Shown in pieces: positions 1 through 5,500 of a stretch of 6,808 nucleotides of DNA. The translations under genes and the position numbers were made by a program. How positions within the stretch are numbered: position 1 is the stretch's first letter; each line of letters begins with the position of its first letter. Location of the stretch: positions 1 to 6,808 of the forward strand of contig JAGHDT010000461.1 in the NCBI GenBank assembly GCA_021159805.1, written 5' to 3'. This stretch comes from Anaerolineae bacterium. GTDB taxonomy: Bacteria; Chloroflexota; Anaerolineae; B4-G1; SLSP01. The notes under the pieces are model-generated. The model was not told the DNA's origin, ran no database searches, and saw nothing but the letters and a program-made list of their open reading frames with translations.

Positions 1-656
1 CTCTGGTACTACGGCTTCGCGATGCCGGATGGCCCGTGGTACTGCTGCGCTTTCCTGGTACGGTGTGCGCGTATGGTGACCGGGCCTTGCCGGCGAACTT
101 TCCTATTGTCACACTGGCTTCCGGCGATGAATCTGCCATAAGCGCTGCACTATCGGCGCTGCGGGATGCGCACGGCCCAGTTGGGGCTTTCATCTACCTG
201 CATGGGCAGTCGGCCGGTGAGCTCGAGGTCAGTGACGTGCCTCACGCGGGTGTGGCGGATGCCATACGACGTCCCTTCATCCTGGCGAAGCATCTCGGGT
301 CGGACTTGGCTGCTGCTGCCGGCGCAGGTTGGGCCGGCTTTTTCACAGTCACGCGGATGGACGGCGCGTTGGGCACGACCGGGCAACTTCCGGGCGGAGC
401 GCGGGGTCTGGCTGCGGGTGGTTTGGCCGGGCTGACCAAGACGGTGCGTCTGGAGTGGCCAACGGTGGCCTGCCGGGCTGTCGACCTGGCGCCCGAGTTG
501 GAGCCGGATCGGGCCGCGGAGCTCCTGCTTGGGGAGATCTACGATCCCAACCGGCTGGTCGCGGAAGTGGGTTGGGGGCACCGCGGGCGGATGACGCTTG
601 AGGCTGGTGCCCGTCAGCTCGCTCCAGCCCTGGAGGAGAGTAGGCATGGCGCATAG
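1..656 (+). CDS. C-terminal end of a PfaA-like polyketide/PUFA synthase subunit: structural half of a ketoreductase (partial at 5')
   Basis: The reading frame (codons from position 3) is open to the left edge, so the true start lies outside; the GTG at 36 is internal, because the codons before it read a typical strand-helix-strand 'LRLRDAGWPVVLLRFP'. About 217 codons are visible and match the non-catalytic, Rossmann-like structural subdomain of PfaA ketoreductases. Recognisable blocks are 'GPVGAFIYLHGQ', a 'FFTVTRMDGALG' strand, and the family signature 'GLTKTVRLEWP' at about visible residues 143-153, followed by 'CRAVDLAPEL' and 'DPNRLVAEVGW'. There is no cofactor-binding glycine motif and no catalytic Ser/Tyr here; those are in the next gene. 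In known PfaA proteins this subdomain follows KS, AT and tandem ACPs, so these are expected upstream. The stop (TAG 654-656) overlaps the next gene's start by 11 bases, implying translational coupling. Alternatively a single-base indel has split one KR-DH polypeptide. Confidence 0.85.
   Translation, partial: LVLRLRDAGWPVVLLRFPGTVCAYGDRALPANFPIVTLASGDESAISAALSALRDAHGPVGAFIYLHGQSAGELEVSDVPHAGVADAIRRPFILAKHLGSDLAAAAGAGWAGFFTVTRMDGALGTTGQLPGGARGLAAGGLAGLTKTVRLEWPTVACRAVDLAPELEPDRAAELLLGEIYDPNRLVAEVGWGHRGRMTLEAGARQLAPALEESRHGA
632..638 (+). promoter_or_regulatory. Shine-Dalgarno site for the KR-DH gene
   Basis: GGAGGAG lies 7 bases before the ATG at 646, inside the end of the preceding gene. It is the best ribosome site near any start codon in this frame and decides the start: the same frame is open back to a TGA at 592-594, and earlier TTG (598) or GTG (607) codons lack such a site. 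It also supports a genuine separate gene rather than a sequencing frameshift, though it does not prove it. Confidence 0.65.
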
Positions 657-2499
657 TGACCGGCCAACAGCCGAGACTGTTTTCCTGGTCAGTGGGGGAG
701 CGAAGGGGATCACCGCGCAGTGCGTGATTGCACTGGCGCGCCGATTCCGGTCGAAGTTCATCCTCATCGGACGATCGCAGTTTGGTGAGGAGCCCGAGCC
801 GGAGTGGGCCGCGGGAAAGGGCAGTGAGGCCGATCTCATGCAGGGTGCGATGGCGCATCTTATGTTGATTGGTGAACGACCGACGCCGCGCGTGCTGAAG
901 TCGATGGTGCGCCAGGTTCTCTCGCGCCGCGAGATCGCGACTACGCTGCACGCGGTGGACGAGGCCGGTGGCGAAGCTATGTACATCACGACCGACGTCA
1001 CCAACATCGATGACCTCCGAGCCGCCATTGCGGCCGCAGAGCCGCGCTTCGGTGCCGTCACCGGTATCCTTCACGGCGCTGGTCTGTTGGCGGACAAGCT
1101 TGTGCGGGACAAGGCTGTTTCGGACTTCGACCGGGTTGTCTCGGTCAAGGTTGACGGACTGCTGAACCTGCTGGCGTGTGTGCCCGCGGAGCAGCTGGAT
1201 ATGCTCGTGCTCTTCTCATCCGTGGCGGGGTTCTACGGCAACGTGGGCCAGGCAGACTATGCAGTGGCCAACGAGATCCTGAACAAGGCCGCGTATTGGG
1301 TCCGACGTCAGGCCCCGCACTGTCGAGTCCTGGCCGTGGATTGGGGGCCGTGGGACGGCGGTATGGTGACACCGGCGCTCCGGGAACAACTTGCCGCCCG
1401 CAACGTAGACGTGATCCCCATCAATGTGGGCACGGCGTTGTTGGCAGATCTGCTCAGTGACTCGTTACCCGGATTTGATGCGACCGTCAATCAGGTCGTG
1501 GCCGGCGGCGCCATGCTCCCCCCACCCGGTACGGTCGGCGTCCCGGCCCCAACGTTCCAACGTTCCAACGTTCCAACGTTCCAACGCTCCTCCCGCATCC
1601 GCCGGCGTTTGACACTGGAGGCGAATCCCTTCCTTCGGGACCACGTGATCGGTGGCTCAGCTGTACTGCCCACCGTGTGTGCGGTCAGCTGGATGGTTAA
1701 TGCCTGTGAACAGCTCAGCCCGGGCTACCGGTGCCGGAGGATTGACGACTATCAAGCTCTGAAGGGGATCGTCTTCGACGGCGATCTTGCGGATGTGTAC
1801 ATTCTGGAACTCGACGCTCACCCGGATGCAGATGGCGAGAAGGTGGTCTTTGACGCGCTCATCTCAAGCCAGACTCGGCAGGGACGCCCACGCTATCACT
1901 ACCGTGCGCGGGTGACGTTGGGGGCGCCCTGGCCTGCTGTATTTGCGTCTGTGCCCGTTGCCGGGTCCGATGCGAGTGACGGCGCCGCTCTCTACCGCGA
2001 TGCCGTTCTGTTCCACGGTCCCAGTCTCCAGGGCATTGAGTCCATCCTGGATATCAACGAACACGGGCTGATCATGCGCTGTCGTCAGCCATCTCTCTCC
2101 CGTGAGCTACAGGGCCAGTTCCCCGTTCAGACTTTCAATCCCTTCGCCGTGGATGCGCAGCTGCAGAGTCTGCTGGTCTGGGCGCACCGGTATGTCGGAC
2201 ATGCTGGTCTGCCCCTGCAGATCAAGGAAGGCATCATCTACCAGCCAATCCGATTTGGTGTGGTGACCTATGCCACGATGCACGTGCGCTCGTGCACGGC
2301 GCGAAGCCTGGTCGCTGACGTGTCCACGGTTGATGAGACGGGCCGTCTTTGCATGGAAGTCCGGGGCGCCGAGATCACGTTGAGCGAGCGCCTGAACCAG
2401 CTCTTCCTGCAAAACCGGTTGGAACCTGCGAACGCCAGGGCGTCTGCGAACGCTAACGCGTTCGGCGACACTAACGCGTTCAGGGCCCCGGCGCGCTAG
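646..2499 (+). CDS. Ketoreductase (catalytic half) - PKS-type dehydratase protein, PfaA C-terminal-like
   Basis: This 617-residue protein corresponds to the C-terminal part of PfaA. Residues about 10-300 are the catalytic KR subdomain: NADPH-binding 'SGGAKGIT' (16-23), 'FILIGRS', the Pfa-type insert with 'REIATTLHAVDEAGG', 'GILHGAG', and the short-chain dehydrogenase triad Ser192 ('SSVAG'), Tyr205 and Asn209 in 'DYAVANE' with the usual 13-residue Ser-Tyr spacing. Residues about 320-590 form a double-hotdog PKS dehydratase: catalytic His333 in 'DHVIGGSAVLPT', 'HGPSLQGI' at 457-464, and Asp503 with Gln507 in 'DAQLQ', the second-half DxxxQ motif. The KR should reduce 3-ketoacyl-ACP and the DH should dehydrate the 3-hydroxyacyl product. 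The structural half of the KR is encoded by the preceding gene, so the two proteins must associate. The linker between the domains contains an AACGTTCC repeat tract, and the C-terminal tail is an 18-bp tandem repeat rich in Asn, Ala and Phe. The stop is 8 bases before the next start. Confidence 0.9.
   Translation: MAHSDRPTAETVFLVSGGAKGITAQCVIALARRFRSKFILIGRSQFGEEPEPEWAAGKGSEADLMQGAMAHLMLIGERPTPRVLKSMVRQVLSRREIATTLHAVDEAGGEAMYITTDVTNIDDLRAAIAAAEPRFGAVTGILHGAGLLADKLVRDKAVSDFDRVVSVKVDGLLNLLACVPAEQLDMLVLFSSVAGFYGNVGQADYAVANEILNKAAYWVRRQAPHCRVLAVDWGPWDGGMVTPALREQLAARNVDVIPINVGTALLADLLSDSLPGFDATVNQVVAGGAMLPPPGTVGVPAPTFQRSNVPTFQRSSRIRRRLTLEANPFLRDHVIGGSAVLPTVCAVSWMVNACEQLSPGYRCRRIDDYQALKGIVFDGDLADVYILELDAHPDADGEKVVFDALISSQTRQGRPRYHYRARVTLGAPWPAVFASVPVAGSDASDGAALYRDAVLFHGPSLQGIESILDINEHGLIMRCRQPSLSRELQGQFPVQTFNPFAVDAQLQSLLVWAHRYVGHAGLPLQIKEGIIYQPIRFGVVTYATMHVRSCTARSLVADVSTVDETGRLCMEVRGAEITLSERLNQLFLQNRLEPANARASANANAFGDTNAFRAPAR
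1551..1590 (+). repeat. 8-bp tandem repeat (AACGTTCC), four perfect units plus one degenerate, inside the KR-DH linker
   Basis: Units at 1551, 1559, 1567 and 1575 are exact AACGTTCC; the fifth (1583-1590) is AACGCTCC. Because 8 is not a multiple of 3, all three forward frames read the same cyclic octapeptide TFQRSNVP, and the reverse frames read GTLERWNV, so the tract is stop-free in all six frames. It encodes residues about 302-315, after a Pro-rich stretch and just before the dehydratase, where it should be tolerated as a linker. The same unit recurs at 5309-5332. Confidence 0.95.
2427..2480 (+). repeat. 18-bp degenerate tandem repeat, three units, at the 3' end of the KR-DH gene
   Basis: Units start at 2427, 2445 and 2463. 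Units 1 and 2 share TGCGAACGC (2427-2435, 2445-2453); units 2 and 3 share CTAACGCGTTC (2453-2463, 2471-2481). It encodes the low-complexity C-terminal tail with 'ANARASANANAFGDTNAF', beyond the last recognisable dehydratase strand. The period is a multiple of three, so a change in unit number would keep the frame. Confidence 0.85.
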
Positions 2500-2507
2500 G
2501 GGGAGCC

Positions 2508-5500
2508 ATGGCGAAACTATGCATTGTGGGGATGGCCTGTTCTGTCGGTGACGGCGATCTCGACGCATTCGAGCGCACCATCTATGCCGGTGAGCGAGGC
2601 CTGAACGAGACGTCCGGTGCCCAGATGGCACCGGAGCAGCTCGCCGTCAGGCTGGTGGCGCAGCACCTACCGGATATGGGGCAAGATCTGCGTGTCGGCA
2701 CCGTGGTGTGCGGTGATGAGCAGCCCGTGGCGCTCGCCCAGGGCGTGGCAGGCGAGATCGGCGGGAGTGTGAAGGGTGGTCCCACCGCCGGTGTGGCCGC
2801 CGACGACCTGGTGGGGGCGTTTGCGCTGGTCTCACGCTGGTTAGCCGAGGACTCCGTCGATCTGGCGCTGATTGTGAGCGTGGGAGCAAGGAGCGCGGCG
2901 CTCCCGCGCTCCTTGCTCCCGAGTGCGGCCTTGCTGGTATCCGGTGAGGACCCTGAGCTTGGGAACGCTGCGTTCCTTGCACAGGCCTATGCCGTGGTCG
3001 AGTCCGTTACAACAGAGCCCAAATCCGACAACGGTATCGTGCTGCGTCGGGCCATAGAGGCGGCCCATCTCGCGTTCGACGACGTCGGCTATCTTGAGAC
3101 GACCCGCTGGCCTCCTGCCGACGCGCTCGTCCGAGCTTACAGCACGGGCACCTCCGAGCTTACGTGTGCAGTGGGCAGCCTGGATGCCGGCGATAGGCCT
3201 GGTGCGGCGATGATTGCCCTGATCAAGGCTGCGCTCTGTGTGCACTGGCGGATGCTGGTGCCGACGCTGCCGGCGGAACCGGTGCTGCCGGCAACGGCGC
3301 CGCTGACGGCGCTGGAATTTGACCGTGATGTTGCTTGGCGCGGCACGTCCTTCTACACAGTTTCGGAGGCGCGCCCCTGGTTCTCCGACGGCGCCGAGGA
3401 TCGACGCATTGCGCACGTGGCATTTCCAACCGCCGGAGGGATGGGACATGTCTTCCTTTCTGAGCCGCTGGTGCGTCAGCCGGCTCCGGCCTTCCGCCCC
3501 GACCTGTCTGCGCGTCGTTCCTATCTCCTCCCTGTCGTCGGTAACAGTCGAGATGCGTTACTTGCCGGCGTGGAGATGGCGCAAGCCCAGCTCGAAGAGA
3601 CGGCCACATCTGTGGCAACCCTATCCGCGGCTGCCTGCGAGACGGCGGGCGCTGGTGACGATGCGCACTACGCGCTGTCCATCGTGGGGCGGGACCGGGA
3701 GGAACTCCTCAAGGAGCTTGGCTTTGCTGTCGAGGGAGTGGCTCGGGCATTCGATATGGGGAAAGAGTGGCAGACGCCCCGTGGCAGCCGCTTCACAGCG
3801 ATGCCTCTCGGCGAGCACGGTGTCACCTTTGTGTACCCAGGGGTCTTTAACTCCTACATCGGCGTGGGGCGCGATCTTTTCCAGCATTTCCCGTGGCTAC
3901 ATGAGCGCCTCGCTGAACTCACCCCCCATCTGGGCTTGCTGCTTGCTGAGGGGTGGCTCTATCCCCGCAGTCGTAGGCTGCTGACCAAGGAGGATCTGGC
4001 TGCGTGCTTGGTGAGCCTTCAAGACAACCCGGTGGCGATGAGTGGGTCGGGATCCTCGGTGGCGATCACTCACACCTTGATTCTGCAGGAGCTGTTTGGC
4101 GTGGCCCCTCGCGCGGCAATGGGCTACAGCATGGGAGAGGGGACTATGTTCTGGGCCACCGGTGTGTGGCGAGATGTCGATGCCGGCGGGCGCGCCCTGC
4201 ACACATCGCCGCTCTTCTCGACGATGATCTCCGGCCCGCGGACCACGGTGAAGGCATACTGGGGGCTGGAGCCTGAAGAGGATGTCAATTGGACGACCTA
4301 TTTGCTCAAAGCCAAGGTCGACCGGGTGCAAAAGACGGTGGCTGAGGAACCCAAGGTCTTTGTGACCTTCATAAACCTGGTCAACGAAGTGGTCATCGCC
4401 GGCGATGAGGCCGGATGCCGCCGCGTGATTGCTGCCCTGGACTGTCACGCTCTGCCGGTACCTGCGAGCGTCGCTATTCACAACGAGGCTATCCACGGGG
4501 CGTATGATGCGCTGGTCGATCTCTACACACATCCTGTGGCCGCGCGGCCCGATATGGCTTTCTACTCGACAGCGACTTACGATAAGCTTGAGTTGGATGA
4601 GGCCGGGTTGGCTGACGCGCTGGCCACGATGTGCTGCCAGCCGGTGGACTTTCCCAGGTTGGTGTCGCACGTTTATGATGAGGGCGCCCGCATCTTTGTG
4701 GAGCTGGGGCCCCTGGCCACGTGTACCCGGCGGATCAGACGTATTCTCCGTGGTAAGCCCCACATAAGCATAGCGCTTAACCCATCTCCGGGAGATGATC
4801 TGGACGGGGTGATCCGTGCCCTGGCGGCGCTCGTGGCGCACCGGGTGCCGGTGGATCTATCGGTGCTCCATACCCAGCCGTTCCGCCAGCCGCTGCAGAT
4901 CACGGCGAAGCCCAGAGAGCAGGCCGCCACGCTCCCCAGCAGGCCGGTTTCCCGAGCCCCCGAGCCCCTGGTGCCGGCGCCGGCGATGGTTACGCAGGTC
5001 TCTGCCGTCCCGATCCCGGTTCGCGAGAGGGCTCCGATTGCGGGTGTAGGGGCACGTCTCAGACGTGCCCCTACTGGGTCGGCTGAGGGCGTGTCGCCGT
5101 CCAAGGGGCTGATTGATCTGTACACAGGTCACCTGTTGCCGTACCGGCAGGGCGCCGCTCAGGTGCACAATGCCTTCCTTCAGACACGCACTGACGCTCA
5201 GCTCCGGGCCGGCTCGCTGATTGGCCTGCAGATCGCTGCCGGTAGACGGCTTCTCGCAGGGACCCACGCCTCAGAAGAGACGGCAGAAGTTCTCACGGTG
5301 TCTACTCCAGCGTTCCAACGTTCCAACGTTCACACGTCTCAACCCTCTACATCTCTCTTCGATGAGGGGGCTGTCCGCGAGTTTGCCTCCGGCGACGTCA
5401 CGGCGTGCTTCGGGCCTGACTTTGAGATCTATCGAGGGCGACGCCTGTCCAGAATCCCCAACGGTGAACTACTGATGATGAGCCGAGTGATGGAGGTCGA

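Noticed and set aside
36..38. GTG at 36 as the start of the first gene
   Set aside because: The frame is open to the left edge and the preceding codons encode family-like residues, so the gene is cut by the window rather than starting here.
150..1061. Long antisense open frame of 303 codons (and a nearby 241-codon one at 349-1074)
   Set aside because: It lies fully opposite well-recognised KR coding sequence, has no recognisable domain and a composition typical of a GC-rich shadow frame.
1551..1590. CRISPR array
   Set aside because: The 8-bp units are directly contiguous with no spacers and lie inside a coding frame.
4784..4796. Small palindrome ATCTCC-G-GGAGAT
   Set aside because: Six-base arms within coding sequence are expected by chance in a window this size; there is no sign it is a repeat element.
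3897..4841. Antisense open frame of 314 codons
   Set aside because: It is opposite the acyltransferase with its clear GYSMGE motif; the His/Arg/Gln-rich translation looks like a shadow of the real gene.
5046..5074. Rho-independent terminator or attenuator
   Set aside because: The hairpin has no following U tract and lies within an uninterrupted coding frame; the same applies to the hairpin at 2882-2920.
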